A stretch of 64,000 nt of DNA from Agrobacterium tumefaciens. GTDB lineage: Bacteria; Pseudomonadota; Alphaproteobacteria; Rhizobiales; Rhizobiaceae. Below, one piece after another: positions 18,405 to 30,518 of this stretch (position 1 is its first letter; each line of letters starts with the position of its first letter). Below the pieces are notes generated by a model, which saw nothing but the letters and a program-made list of their open reading frames with translations, was not told the DNA's origin and made no database searches. The stretch lies in assembly GCF_005221325.1 (NCBI RefSeq), contig NZ_CP039889.1, positions 186,001 to 250,000 on the forward strand, given 5' to 3'. Position numbers and translations under genes: made by a program.

Positions 18405-19274
18405 ATGGCGTTTCAAGATCACAATGCCGGCAACGGCCAGGCCACGCTGGCGCGGATATTGAATTCATCGCTGCGCGTGAGCGAGGTCAAACTCAAGCCG
18501 GGCAATGCTCATCTCATCCTGCTCGCCACCGGCCATGCGCAAATCCTTGGCGACGGTGAAAGCCTTGTCCTACCTGCACAGGGATTGGCCTGGTTGCCCG
18601 CGGGCCATGCCGGCCGTCTGCGATTGGAAGCGGGAAGCCGGGCGTCGCTGCTTTCCGCCACCGAGATCGGCCTTGCGCATGCGATGCCGACAGGAACAAG
18701 CGCAATCACCCTTCGCCAAGGCCTGCAACGTGTTCTGACCGAAACACTTACGGAGAAGGATCATGCGGAGCTGGCGGGCTATCTGGAAACCATCGCCACT
18801 GAAAACCTCAAGCCTACGGTAGCCACGGAAACGATCATCACCAACCTTCTTTCCGTCACGCTGATCCGCATATGCCAGCATGCCACAGCAGAAATCAGCG
18901 CGGTTTCCGCGCCGTCGAGCATGACGGAGCGTTTTGTCCTGCTGATCGCGCAACACAAACGCGAGCATTGGAGCGTTGACGACTATGCCCGCCACCTCGG
19001 CATCAGCCGCGACCGGCTGGGCTCAATCATCAAAAACGCGACTGGCCTTTCGCCGCAGGCTTACATTCATCGTGAACTGCTCTCGGAAGCGCGCGAGCTT
19101 CTTCTGAACTCTTCCCTGCAAGTTGCTGAAATCGCGTTTCGTTTAGGATTTCAGGATCCGGGTTATTTCAACCGCTTCTTCACCCGCAAGGAGGGCAAAT
19201 CTCCCGGCCGATTCCGCAGGGCAGCGATGCGCGCGCAAGATATTTCACCATCTTCCTTTGCCGCGTGGCCCTGA
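18405..19274 (+). CDS. AraC-family transcriptional regulator
   Basis: 289 aa. A poorly conserved cupin-like N-terminal domain is followed by a C-terminal AraC DNA-binding domain (residues about 185-280), with helix-turn-helix around YARHLGISRDRLGSIIK and the signature FRLGFQDPGYFNRFFTRKEGKSP. It starts 123 bases from the divergent aldehyde dehydrogenase and probably controls it in response to the aldehyde or its precursor. The second motif matches the family consensus very well; the ligand is unknown. Confidence 0.87.
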   Translation: MAFQDHNAGNGQATLARILNSSLRVSEVKLKPGNAHLILLATGHAQILGDGESLVLPAQGLAWLPAGHAGRLRLEAGSRASLLSATEIGLAHAMPTGTSAITLRQGLQRVLTETLTEKDHAELAGYLETIATENLKPTVATETIITNLLSVTLIRICQHATAEISAVSAPSSMTERFVLLIAQHKREHWSVDDYARHLGISRDRLGSIIKNATGLSPQAYIHRELLSEARELLLNSSLQVAEIAFRLGFQDPGYFNRFFTRKEGKSPGRFRRAAMRAQDISPSSFAAWP

Positions 19275-19395
19275 ATTTCCACTAATGGCGTGGCACGGGA
19301 TCGGCAGCGTTCCGCATCTCCAGGATGGTCTGTCTGGAACCCACCTCTCCGTCATTCGTTGAGTGATGGACGAAACAACGCGAAGGGAGACAGTG

Positions 19396-19572
19396 ATGAA
19401 CGAAAAAAAAGAAGCGGGCGATTTCGCCGACAAGAAGCGTGAAGAACAGGGCCGTGGCGTGATTGTCGCCGGCCCGGATGCCCATGAAAACGAGAAGAGT
19501 GGCAAGACGCCTGCGGTACGAACTGAAAAGTCGTCACCCGAGCGGCATGTTCCGTCGTCTGACCGTCGTTGA
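19396..19572 (+). CDS. Small hydrophilic protein (58 aa)
   Basis: A very polar, charged protein (many Lys, Glu, Arg; no Cys or Trp) with no membrane segment, likely disordered. GGGAG lies seven bases before the ATG at 19396, and a strong terminator follows 49 bases after the stop, so it looks like a real transcribed gene. A longer frame starts at 19363 without a ribosome site. Similar small charged proteins in Agrobacterium are usually annotated hypothetical and some are stress-linked. No function can be read from the sequence. Confidence 0.6.
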   Translation: MNEKKEAGDFADKKREEQGRGVIVAGPDAHENEKSGKTPAVRTEKSSPERHVPSSDRR

Positions 19573-19615
19573 ATGGATGAATATTCGCGCTCCTCGATCG
19601 AGAGGAAGTCGCTAT

Positions 19616-19655
19616 AAAAACACCTCCCCGATCGCTCGGGGAGGTGTTGTCTTTT
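19616..19655. terminator. Strong bidirectional intrinsic terminator
   Basis: A perfect 11-bp stem (CACCTCCCCGA at 19621-19631 with TCGGGGAGGTG at 19636-19646) closes a four-base loop. It is followed on the + strand by TTGTCTTTT and preceded by AAAAA, which gives a T-run on the - strand. It lies between the convergent 58-aa gene and katG and should end both transcripts. Confidence 0.85.
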
Positions 19656-19674
19656 CGGCTAAGCGGCCTTCCGC

Positions 19675-22054
<2,380 letters not shown>

Positions 22055-22963
22055 ATGATTGCCCTTTCCATGAAACATCTTCGTTATTTCGATGCGCTGG
22101 CCAAGATCGGCCATTTCGGGCGCGCGGCGGAAGCCTGCTCCATCTCCCAGCCTGCACTATCTTTGCAGATCCGGGAACTGGAGGAATTGATCGGTGCGCC
22201 GCTCGTCGAACGCGGCAGCCGCCAGATCAGGCTGACGGCGCTTGGTGAGGAATTTGCCGAGCGTACCCGTTCGATCCTGCGTTCGGTGGACGAGTTGCAG
22301 GATCTGGCGCGTGCAGGGCATGGCCCTCTCAGCGGCCGCCTGCGCATCGGCGTCATTCCCACCGTCGCGCCCTATCTTCTGCCACAGGTGATCAAGACAC
22401 TAACGCGGCACTATCCCGGACTGGAAGCACGCCCGCGCGAGGCGGTGACGCAGAAGCTCATCGAAGACCTTCTCGAAGCCCGTCTCGACATGGCAATCGT
22501 CGCGCTGCCCGTCTCGGAACCCGCGCTGGAAGAAGTGCCGCTATTTTCGGAAGAATTCATTCTGGTGCGGCCGATGGAGGATGCCGGCATGCCGGTGCCG
22601 AGCGCCGACAAGCTGGGTGAAATGCGCCTGCTGCTTCTGGAAGAAGGCCATTGTTTCCGCAATCAGGCGCTTTCCTTCTGCAGCACCACGAATGCACCGC
22701 CGCGCGTGCTGATGGAAGGCAGTTCGCTGTCGACGCTGGTACAGATGGTTGGTGCAGGTATCGGCGTCACGCTCATTCCGCAGATGGCGGTCGATATGGA
22801 AACGCGGCAATCCACCGTCTCTGTGTTCCGTCTGGCGGAGCCGCGCCCGTCCCGCACCATCGGCATCGTCTGGCGCAAGAGCAATCCGCTTTCGGCGCAG
22901 TTCGCCCATATTTCCGAGATCGTCCGCGAATGCGGCCTTCAGAAACTCGGTCTCGCGCCGTAA
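22055..22963 (+). CDS. oxyR: Hydrogen-peroxide-sensing LysR regulator OxyR
   Basis: 302 aa LysR protein. The winged helix (residues about 6-65) includes FGRAAEACSISQPALSLQIRELE. Cys 200 and Cys 209 lie in GHCFRNQALSFC, matching the disulfide-forming pair of OxyR, which identifies the protein. Oxidised OxyR activates katG, encoded divergently 208 bases away. ATG at 22055 or the next in-frame ATG at 22070 could be the start; neither has a strong ribosome site. Confidence 0.94.
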   Translation: MIALSMKHLRYFDALAKIGHFGRAAEACSISQPALSLQIRELEELIGAPLVERGSRQIRLTALGEEFAERTRSILRSVDELQDLARAGHGPLSGRLRIGVIPTVAPYLLPQVIKTLTRHYPGLEARPREAVTQKLIEDLLEARLDMAIVALPVSEPALEEVPLFSEEFILVRPMEDAGMPVPSADKLGEMRLLLLEEGHCFRNQALSFCSTTNAPPRVLMEGSSLSTLVQMVGAGIGVTLIPQMAVDMETRQSTVSVFRLAEPRPSRTIGIVWRKSNPLSAQFAHISEIVRECGLQKLGLAP

Positions 22964-22979
22964 TGGCTTTAATCGGATG

Positions 22980-23005
22980 ATCGCGCGCATCGCAACGCGC
23001 GCGAT
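22980..23005. terminator. Stem-loop after oxyR, possible weak terminator
   Basis: ATCGCGCGC (22980-22988) pairs perfectly with GCGCGCGAT (22997-23005) around an eight-base loop, 16 bases after the oxyR stop and just beyond the convergent lipoprotein gene. No T-run follows on the + strand, so it may be an RNA-stabilising hairpin or a Rho-assisted end. Confidence 0.4.
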
Positions 23006-23024
23006 GTGAGAAGGGGCGGATGCC

Positions 23025-23903
23025 CTATCGCGACCCTGCCCTTGCATGTTTGTCGGTCCATTCGGGTGGCGCGCCGAACTTGTCGGCCACCATGCCCTGC
23101 AAGCCGCGTGACCGGCCATAGGCATCACATTCAACATATTTCGGTTTTCCGCCCAGCGCGGAGCGAATTCGATGGCCGGAAGGCACGGAGAGGTCAAGCC
23201 CCTCGGAGACTTTGCCCTTCACGAGAATGCGCGCGAAATAATTGGAGAAATCGGCGGCAAGCCCATAGGCATCGCCGATTTCCGACACACGGGGTTTGCT
23301 GGTGATGGAATTTGCGCCCTTGGACCAGACGGCTGCCGCGCGTTGCACGCCGGCACTGTCCACCGCCTCAGCCTCGACGGCCAGTCCGCCGAGCCCGACA
23401 GGCAGACGCGGCACGCTGACGGGCAGGACAAAACCGCTGCCGAGCGTAACCGCGGTTGACACCCCCGCCATGGTCTTGTTGGTCGGCACCAGATCGGTGA
23501 CGACGGTGCGCACCGTCATGTCCGCCGGCTGACCGAGGGCGGCGATCCGGTATTTGTCACTGAGCGCCACGCAGATGGCGCGATCCAGCGCATTCGAAAC
23601 GAGTATACGATCCTTTTCCGATGTGACCCGCGACGAAGCGGCAAAGGAGAAGGTGGTCGGCACGATGGCGACGGTTTTGATGCCGGCCAGCCCGTAGGCG
23701 TCAACGAAAGTCCGGGATCTGGTGAACTTGCCTTTGGCAGGGCTGAGTTGAGCATAGGACGTCAGCGTACCGCCTTCTTTCAGCGGCACCGAGCTGCAGC
23801 CGGACATGATGATCGCAATGGGCAAGGTCGCGAAGGCGGCGCCGCGGCTGCGGCGACCCCTCTCACCGAAAGCCCGGGGTAACAGATTCCACCGTTGTTG
23901 CAC
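23025..23903 (-). CDS. Predicted outer-membrane or periplasmic lipoprotein, DUF3313-like
   Basis: About 292 aa from a GTG at 23903 that has GGAG about five bases upstream. The N-terminus is basic (RAFGERGRRSRG), followed by a hydrophobic run and a lipobox-like IIMSGCSS, so the Cys would be lipidated. The frame stays open to 23984 but that start would bury the signal. The mature protein contains TVAIVPTTF and a VRTVVTDLVPTNK segment typical of DUF3313 lipoproteins of unknown function. It follows the histidine-kinase gene on the same strand, so it may be a third member of that operon. Family call moderate. Confidence 0.65.
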   Translation of the reverse strand: MQQRWNLLPRAFGERGRRSRGAAFATLPIAIIMSGCSSVPLKEGGTLTSYAQLSPAKGKFTRSRTFVDAYGLAGIKTVAIVPTTFSFAASSRVTSEKDRILVSNALDRAICVALSDKYRIAALGQPADMTVRTVVTDLVPTNKTMAGVSTAVTLGSGFVLPVSVPRLPVGLGGLAVEAEAVDSAGVQRAAAVWSKGANSITSKPRVSEIGDAYGLAADFSNYFARILVKGKVSEGLDLSVPSGHRIRSALGGKPKYVECDAYGRSRGLQGMVADKFGAPPEWTDKHARAGSR

Positions 23904-24007
23904 TGCACGTACTCCGCTTGCTTGGTTGATCTTATGCCCCGCACGGTACGACAGCCAAAATTGCGGCAGCATTACAATTGCCACCCGTGGACAGCCGCAA
24001 ACCAGGC

Positions 24008-25342
24008 TCAGAAACGCAGCCGGAAGGTGCTTCCGAAAGCGCTGCTCTCCAGAAAGACCCTTCCGCCGTGATTGGCGACGATCTGCTTGACGAGGCTGAG
24101 GCCAAGTCCGGCGCCGGTGCTACGCGGCGTGATTCGATAAAAGGGCTCGAAAATCCGCTGCTGCTGGTCTTCGGCGATCCCCTGCCCCTCATCGGAAATC
24201 ACGATCTCACCGTCAGCGAGAACAGACACATGGATCATCCCCTTGTTTCCGCCGTGATCGATGGCGTTGCGCACGATATTGCTGATGGCACGCGGCAGGG
24301 TGAACGGGTTGCCCTGTAACTCATAGGCGACGACCGCCGTTTCGAAGGCGATGTCGTAACCGGCCGAAAGCGCAAGCGGTGCGAGATCGGCGACGACCGT
24401 ACGGGTTATATCGACGAGGTCCACCCGCTCGCGCCGATCGTTCACCTGGTCATTGCGTTCGAAGGCCAGAAGCTGCTCGGCGGTCTCACCGAGGCGCGCC
24501 ACATCCGCCAACAAACGTTGTCGCTCCGGCCCGGGCAAACCCTCGATCCGGGTCTGCATGATCGCAATCGGCGTTCTGAGCTCATGCGCCGCATCGATGA
24601 GGAACCGCTGGCGCGCCCGGAATTGCTCTTCCAGTCGCTCGAGGATACTGTTGAAGGAAAGGATGAGCGGGACAACTTCCCGCGGCACATCCTCGACGGG
24701 AAGTTTCGAACCGCCACGTCGGGGGTCGATCTCGGGTGCCTTTTTGACGACGGAACTGAGACCCGCAAGTGCCTGACGCACGATGCGGGGCACGGAAAAG
24801 AACACGGCGGGCAGGATAACCGCCAGCAACGGGACGTAAATCTTGTAGGTCTCGGCAAGAAGCGTCAGAAACTGCGCTCTCACATGCGTGCTTCCGCCGA
24901 ACATGACCCTGACCGGACCCCACCTCGTCTCCAGGCTCTCGACCATGGCACCCTCGGCGGTGCCTTTGCCACCGCGAATATCGGCATCCGTCAACAGATA
25001 GAGATACCGCGACAATTCGGCATATGCGGTCGGCACGACGCCATAGGTGGCCACCCGCCCGTCCAGCGTAGAAACCGCGAACCAGAGCGTACCGTTCTCC
25101 GCCGTCAGGGCCCGCAGCGTCGGGCCATCGACAACCACAAGTCCCTTTTGCGGATCAAGCGACAGCGACTCGTCAAGTGCGTCCGACAGATCGCCCCAAA
25201 GCGCGATATTGGGCGACAGGATCATCAATCCATAAACACAGAGCCCGACGATAACGACAGCGATCATGGCGGAAACGACGATGCTGAGCTGCCAGCTCAA
25301 TTGCCACCAAAGCGACGGATTGGACTTGCCCTGCGCTTTCAT
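24008..25342 (-). CDS. Two-component sensor histidine kinase
   Basis: 444 aa. Two membrane helices near residues 17-42 and 170-190 flank a periplasmic sensor domain of about 125 residues. A HAMP-like linker follows. The H-box DAAHELRTPIAIM carries the phospho-accepting His, then come the N-box NIVRNAIDHGG and the G-boxes DEGQGIAED and GAGLGLSLVKQI. It overlaps the response-regulator stop by four bases, so the pair is coupled. The layout resembles the QseC/TctE-type OmpR-linked kinases. It probably senses a signal tied to the divergent efflux pump. Confidence 0.92.
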   Translation of the reverse strand: MKAQGKSNPSLWWQLSWQLSIVVSAMIAVVIVGLCVYGLMILSPNIALWGDLSDALDESLSLDPQKGLVVVDGPTLRALTAENGTLWFAVSTLDGRVATYGVVPTAYAELSRYLYLLTDADIRGGKGTAEGAMVESLETRWGPVRVMFGGSTHVRAQFLTLLAETYKIYVPLLAVILPAVFFSVPRIVRQALAGLSSVVKKAPEIDPRRGGSKLPVEDVPREVVPLILSFNSILERLEEQFRARQRFLIDAAHELRTPIAIMQTRIEGLPGPERQRLLADVARLGETAEQLLAFERNDQVNDRRERVDLVDITRTVVADLAPLALSAGYDIAFETAVVAYELQGNPFTLPRAISNIVRNAIDHGGNKGMIHVSVLADGEIVISDEGQGIAEDQQQRIFEPFYRITPRSTGAGLGLSLVKQIVANHGGRVFLESSAFGSTFRLRF

Positions 25343-26013
25343 GCGTCTTCCTTCAGCAGATAACCGATGCCGCGAATATTGTGCACGCTCACCCCGGCTG
25401 AAGCATCGAGCAGGCGTTTGCGCAGCCGCGATATATGTGCGTCGAGCGCGTTGGACTGGATTTCCTCCTCGTAATTGTAGACGGCCGCTTCGAGGGTGGA
25501 GCGCAGTACCGACTTGCCCTTGCGTTTGGCGAGCGCAACGAGGACCAGAAGCTCGCGTCTGGGAAGATCGAAGGGAAGCGAATTGATGGTGACGCTGAGA
25601 TGCAGCGGGTCGATCACGATCCGGCCGGCCGCAATCTCGGCCGGTGCGAGACCTGATGGCCGCCTCAGAACAGCACGCACCCGCGCCAGTAGCTCACCGA
25701 CGAGAAACGGCTTGCCGAGATAGTCATCCGCGCCGCCATCCAGCCCTGCGATGCGGTCCTCCGGTTCGTTCATCGCCGTCAACAGGATGATCGGTGTATC
25801 GACACCGGCGCGGCGCAGTTTCGGGATGAAGGCGAGCCCTTCCCCGTCCGGCAGCCGGCGGTCGAGCAGAATGGCGTCGTAAATGTGCTGGCGCGTCAGC
25901 TCCATCGCGTCACCGAGCCGCATCGTATGGTCGATGACGATGCCCTGCTTGCCGAGCGTCGCCGACAACGCATCCGCCATTTCCTTTTCATCTTCGATCA
26001 ACAGAAGTCTCAT
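25339..26013 (-). CDS. OmpR-family response regulator
   Basis: 224 aa. The receiver domain has acidic residues near the start (LLIEDEKE), the phosphorylated Asp in LLDRRLPDGEG and the Lys in LGKPF. A C-terminal winged helix of the OmpR/PhoB type ends with RLRKRL and the RGIGYLL hairpin. It is first in the operon with its kinase and is divergent from the RND pump with 179 bases between the starts. It is therefore the probable pump regulator, a common arrangement for RND exporters. Confidence 0.94.
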   Translation of the reverse strand: MRLLLIEDEKEMADALSATLGKQGIVIDHTMRLGDAMELTRQHIYDAILLDRRLPDGEGLAFIPKLRRAGVDTPIILLTAMNEPEDRIAGLDGGADDYLGKPFLVGELLARVRAVLRRPSGLAPAEIAAGRIVIDPLHLSVTINSLPFDLPRRELLVLVALAKRKGKSVLRSTLEAAVYNYEEEIQSNALDAHISRLRKRLLDASAGVSVHNIRGIGYLLKEDA

Positions 26014-26192
26014 GGATCACCGTCCCTTTGCTATCCGTTGTCTGCCAGAAAGGTTGCGGCAGTATTGCGGCGAAGAGGCCGCAGCCGGGTAATGCTGCTG
26101 CAATTGTGGTTGCCTATCCAGAGGTCATCCGCCTGCAAGACAGGCGATGCGACCGCCTCAACCGGCGGTCCTGCGACAGGAAGGATCACGAT

Positions 26193-27350
26193 ATGGCGCT
26201 GCAATGGGTGAAGAGAACGATCAAGGCAGGGGCCGCGCTTGCGGGCTGTGTTCTCGTCGTCACCGCTCTCGATCCGGCACGCGGAAGCGTGGATGCGAAT
26301 GAGCGCGTCAAGGGTATCGTGGCAGCGGCCGCGATGAGCCCGGCCGGCATCCCTTTCGAACTGGCGGCACAGGAAATCGCAACGATCGGCACGCGCCCGA
26401 TGGCAGAGCGGCTCAGCATCAGCGGCGAGCTTCAGCCCGTCAGCCGCGTGGTGATGCGCGCCCACGAGGCCGGAAAAATTCTCGAGATGAACGTCCGGGA
26501 GGGACAGGCGGTTCGGGCAGGCGACATGCTTGTGCGTTTCGAAACCGACGAGTTGCAATCAACACTGCTTCTGCGGCAAAGCGACCGGGATGCGGCCGAG
26601 GCCGAGCTGATGCTGGCGATGCAGGCCCTGGCAAGAACCGAGCAGCTGGCTGCGAAGAACATCGCCTCGACGGAACAACTCGACAAGGCGAAAAGCGATG
26701 TCGTGGTAAAGACGGCAAGGGTGCAGAGCCTGTCTTCGCAGGTGGATATTGCCCGCCTCGCCCTTCGCAACGCCGAAATCCGCGCGCCATTTAACGGCAC
26801 CGTCACCCGGCGCGTGGCAGAGACGGGCGCGCGTATCGGCGCGGATGGCGAGCTTCTGACGCTGGTCGATAGCAGCGAGCTGGAAGCGAAGGTTCTCGTC
26901 GCCACCCGCGATATTCCACGCGTCGCCCGCGGCCAGACGGCGGAACTGGAGATTGACGGCCTCGCCGGCCAGATCGTCAAAGGCACGGTCGAGCGCATCA
27001 GCCCGGTGGCCGAGGACGGCACACGCGTCGTCGCCGTCTATCTCAGGCTTGCCAATCGCGATGGGCAGTTGTGGGGCGGAATGTTCGCCGGCGGATCTAT
27101 TCTGCTGCGTGAAAAAAACGATGCGCTCGTCGTTCCCGCCATCGCGCTTCGCAAGGATGAGACGGGTTATCATGTGCTTAAGGTGCAGGACGGCCATCTG
27201 CGCCGCCAGACGGTTGCCGTGGGGCCACGCTGGAACGGCGGCAGCCTGATCGAGATCGGCGCGGGTCTTGCGGATGGTGAGACGATCCTGACTGCGCCAC
27301 TTCCCGAATTGCGCCCCGATATGGCCGTCACCATCGACAAGGCAGGCTGA
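26193..27350 (+). CDS. RND efflux periplasmic adaptor (membrane-fusion protein)
   Basis: 385 aa with an N-terminal hydrophobic signal or anchor (residues about 10-25). The lipoyl/barrel-sandwich halves start at VVMRAHEAGKILEMNVREGQ and IRAPFNGTVTRRV and flank an alpha-helical hairpin of about 75 residues; a beta-barrel domain follows. It bridges the inner-membrane RND pump to an outer-membrane channel. Start 26193 follows GGAAGGA. An upstream frame to 26028 runs through the promoter. No TolC-type gene is adjacent. The stop is one base before the pump ATG. Confidence 0.9.
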   Translation: MALQWVKRTIKAGAALAGCVLVVTALDPARGSVDANERVKGIVAAAAMSPAGIPFELAAQEIATIGTRPMAERLSISGELQPVSRVVMRAHEAGKILEMNVREGQAVRAGDMLVRFETDELQSTLLLRQSDRDAAEAELMLAMQALARTEQLAAKNIASTEQLDKAKSDVVVKTARVQSLSSQVDIARLALRNAEIRAPFNGTVTRRVAETGARIGADGELLTLVDSSELEAKVLVATRDIPRVARGQTAELEIDGLAGQIVKGTVERISPVAEDGTRVVAVYLRLANRDGQLWGGMFAGGSILLREKNDALVVPAIALRKDETGYHVLKVQDGHLRRQTVAVGPRWNGGSLIEIGAGLADGETILTAPLPELRPDMAVTIDKAG

Positions 27351-27351
27351 G

Positions 27352-30300
27352 ATGTTTCTGACCCGCATATCTGTCAACCATCCCGTCTTCGCCACCATGA
27401 TGATGGTAGCGCTTCTGGTCATGGGCGCCTTTTCGCTGCAACGGCTCGGGCTCGATCAATATCCCAATATCGACGTTCCCGTGGTGGTGGTCGTCACCAG
27501 CTATCCCGGCGCGACGCCGGAGACGGTGGAAATGGAGGTGACGCGCCCGGTCGAGGATGCGCTGAACGCCATCGGTGGCCTCGATGAGGTGACGTCCACC
27601 TCCTATGAGGGGCGCTCCGTCGTCGTTGCGAAGTTCAAGCTCGAAGTTCAGAGTTCCGCCGCCGCGCAGGAGGTGCGCGACAAGATCGCCGCCATCGAGG
27701 CGAATTTTCCGGAAGACACCAAAAAGCCCGTCATATCGAGGTTCGATCCCGCCGCCGAGCCGATCCTGTCGCTGGCGATCAGTTCGACGGCGTTCGATGT
27801 GCCTGCACTCACCACTCTCGCCGAGCAGAAGGTGGTGCGGCAATTGACGGCCGTTGCGGGCGTCGGGCAGGCAACGCTGGTCGGCGGGCGCAAACGACAG
27901 ATCGATGTGACAATCGATGAGACGCGGATGCGCGCTCTGGGGATCGGCGTCAACGAGGTGGTGACTGCGCTGCGGGCCGGAAACAGCAACAGCCCGGCCG
28001 GCAGCGTCGTCGATCCCGTCTCCGAACGTACTATTCAAGTGCAAGGCCGCATCGAGGAACCACAGGCCTTGCTGGATATGGTCGTGGCAACGCGTGGCGG
28101 CGTGGCCATCCCGTTGCGCGACGTCGCCACGCTGTCAGAAGGGGCGGCCGATGCCGAAAACCGTGCCATTTATAATGGCCAGACGGCGCTGGCGATCGAC
28201 ATCGTCAAGGTTCAGGACGCCAATACGGTGCAGGTGGTGAGCGATGTGAGGAAGCGCCTCGATGCGCTCAATGCCGAGCTTGGCCCGCAAAATATACAGC
28301 TGCGCATCGTTACGGATTCATCGATACCGATCCAGGAATCCGTAACCCAGGTGCAGACCACGCTGATCGAGGGTGCAGCACTCGCCGTCGCCATCGTCTT
28401 TCTGTTTCTCAATTCCTGGCGCAGCACGGTCATCACCGGTCTGACGCTGCCGATCGCGATCATCGGCACGCTGACCGTGATCGATTTCCTCGGTTTCACG
28501 CTCAATACGCTCAGCCTGCTGGCGCTGACACTGTCCATCGGCATTCTGGTGGATGACGCCATCGTGGTGCGCGAAAACATCACCCGCCATCTCCACATGG
28601 GCAAATCCCATCTGCGCGCCGCCCTCGACGGCACCAGTGAAATCGGGCTTGCGGTGATAGCGACGACGGCGACAATTGTGGCTGTGTTCCTGCCGGTTGC
28701 CTTCATGGACGGTATCGTCGGCCGGTTTTTCTACCAGTTCGGCGTCACCGTTTCCGCCGCCGTACTGATCTCGCTTTTCGTCGCCTTCACGCTCGATCCG
28801 ATGCTATCAAGTATCTGGTATGATCCGGATGCGCAGGCCGATGCGAAGCGTGGCCCGATTGGCCGCCTGATCGCCCGTTTTGACCACGCCTTCGAATGGA
28901 TGGCCGGGCAATACCGGCGCGCGATCGGCTGGACGTTGCGTCACCGGCTTGTCACCCTGCTTGTTACTGCAGGCATTTTTATCGGCAGCCTGTTCATGGT
29001 GCCGCTGGTCGGCACGGAATTCGTGCCCGATGCCGATGAGGGCCGCTTCCAGATCAATCTCACCGCACCGGTCGGCTCTTCGCTCGACTATACGACGGTA
29101 AAGCTCAGGCAGGTCGAAAAGGCACTGAGGGAGTTTCCTGAAGTCGAGATGCTTTATTCCACCGTCAATACCGGCGGTGCGGCCGGCAAACATCGCGCCA
29201 CCATTCTGGTGGGGCTGGTGCCGCTTTCGGCACGCACGCAGACCCCGCTTTCCCTTGCGGAACCGGTCCGCAAGCGCCTGTCGGCCATCCCCGGTATCGA
29301 GATCACGATCCTGCAGGATGGTCTTGGCGGCGGCGAAAGTCCGGTGCAGCTCAGCATCCTCGGCGACGACCGGGCGGTCCTCGAAAAAATCGCCGCTGGC
29401 CTGATGGAAGACATGAAAAAAATTCCGGGCCTGGTGGATGTGACCTCCAGCGCCAAGGACGTGACCTCCATCCTCTCGGTCCGCCTGAAGCCCGCGGCGG
29501 CAAGCGATCTCGGCATTGCCCGAGCCGATCTCGCTGCCGCCCTGTCTCCCCTCATCGGCGGCGAGGATGTTTCAAAATGGACCGATGCGAATGGCAACAG
29601 CTACGATATCGTCATTCGCCTGCCCGTCGAACGCCGTTCCGATGCGGCACGTCTCGGGGAGTTGATGATCGCGACCGGCCGCACGGGAACAAATGGCGCG
29701 CCGCTGATGGTACGACTCGATCAGGTCGCCGATATCGGCATCGTGGCGGCACCGGCGGAAATCCGCCGCATCGACAATCGCCGCGAAATACTGGTGTCGG
29801 CCAATATCGCCGGCCGCACACTTGGGGATGTCACGGAGACCTTGCAGGGCCTGACCGCCGGCCGCGATCTGCCGGCCGGTTATCGCATCCGCTTCGGCGG
29901 CGAGGCCGAAACCATGCAGGAGACCGTCGGCCATATGGTGACCGCGCTCAGCATGGCCATCATCTTCATCTACATCGTGCTCGCCTCACAATTCGGCAGC
30001 TTCCTGCAGCCGCTTGCCATCATGGTGTCGCTGCCGCTGTCGCTCGTCGGCGTCCTCATCGGCCTCATGGTGGCCGGCAGCACCATCAATATGTTCTCGC
30101 TGATCGGCTTCATCATGCTGATGGGCCTCGTGACCAAAAACGGCATATTGCTGGTGGATTTCGCCAATCGCGAGCGGCGGCGCGGCCTCACCCTCAATGA
30201 GGCGCTGGCAAATGCCGGCGTCATCCGCTTCCGACCGATCATCATGACGACGCTGGCGATGATCTTCGGCATGATCCCACTCGGTCTCGCCGTCGGCGGG

Positions 30301-30498
30301 GGCGGCGCCCAGCGCGCACCCATGGCGCATGCCGTGGTTGGCGGCCTCATCAGCTCTACGCTCCTGACCCTGATCGTGGTGCCCGCCATCCTGTCCTATA
30401 TCGACAGCATCACGCGGCTTTTCGCCCGCCTGCTGCCGAAGGCGCCGGACGAGGTGGCAGAAACAGGAGTAAAAAATGGAACGGCGTCAACGGTCTAA
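27352..30498 (+). CDS. RND-family efflux pump, inner-membrane subunit
   Basis: 1048 aa, the full RND length, with twelve expected membrane helices and two large periplasmic loops. The proton-relay pair is present as GILVDDAIVVREN near residue 400, and the partner Lys is in LVTKNGILLVDFANRERRRG near residue 930. It belongs to the HAE1 hydrophobe/amphiphile group (AcrB, MexB relatives), though in a branch with shorter similarity. With the adaptor and the divergent two-component system it forms a regulated drug or lipid exporter. Substrate not predictable. Confidence 0.93.
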   Translation: MFLTRISVNHPVFATMMMVALLVMGAFSLQRLGLDQYPNIDVPVVVVVTSYPGATPETVEMEVTRPVEDALNAIGGLDEVTSTSYEGRSVVVAKFKLEVQSSAAAQEVRDKIAAIEANFPEDTKKPVISRFDPAAEPILSLAISSTAFDVPALTTLAEQKVVRQLTAVAGVGQATLVGGRKRQIDVTIDETRMRALGIGVNEVVTALRAGNSNSPAGSVVDPVSERTIQVQGRIEEPQALLDMVVATRGGVAIPLRDVATLSEGAADAENRAIYNGQTALAIDIVKVQDANTVQVVSDVRKRLDALNAELGPQNIQLRIVTDSSIPIQESVTQVQTTLIEGAALAVAIVFLFLNSWRSTVITGLTLPIAIIGTLTVIDFLGFTLNTLSLLALTLSIGILVDDAIVVRENITRHLHMGKSHLRAALDGTSEIGLAVIATTATIVAVFLPVAFMDGIVGRFFYQFGVTVSAAVLISLFVAFTLDPMLSSIWYDPDAQADAKRGPIGRLIARFDHAFEWMAGQYRRAIGWTLRHRLVTLLVTAGIFIGSLFMVPLVGTEFVPDADEGRFQINLTAPVGSSLDYTTVKLRQVEKALREFPEVEMLYSTVNTGGAAGKHRATILVGLVPLSARTQTPLSLAEPVRKRLSAIPGIEITILQDGLGGGESPVQLSILGDDRAVLEKIAAGLMEDMKKIPGLVDVTSSAKDVTSILSVRLKPAAASDLGIARADLAAALSPLIGGEDVSKWTDANGNSYDIVIRLPVERRSDAARLGELMIATGRTGTNGAPLMVRLDQVADIGIVAAPAEIRRIDNRREILVSANIAGRTLGDVTETLQGLTAGRDLPAGYRIRFGGEAETMQETVGHMVTALSMAIIFIYIVLASQFGSFLQPLAIMVSLPLSLVGVLIGLMVAGSTINMFSLIGFIMLMGLVTKNGILLVDFANRERRRGLTLNEALANAGVIRFRPIIMTTLAMIFGMIPLGLAVGGGGAQRAPMAHAVVGGLISSTLLTLIVVPAILSYIDSITRLFARLLPKAPDEVAETGVKNGTASTV

Positions 30499-30518
30499 GC
30501 CGATCTTCGGCGTTGCGC

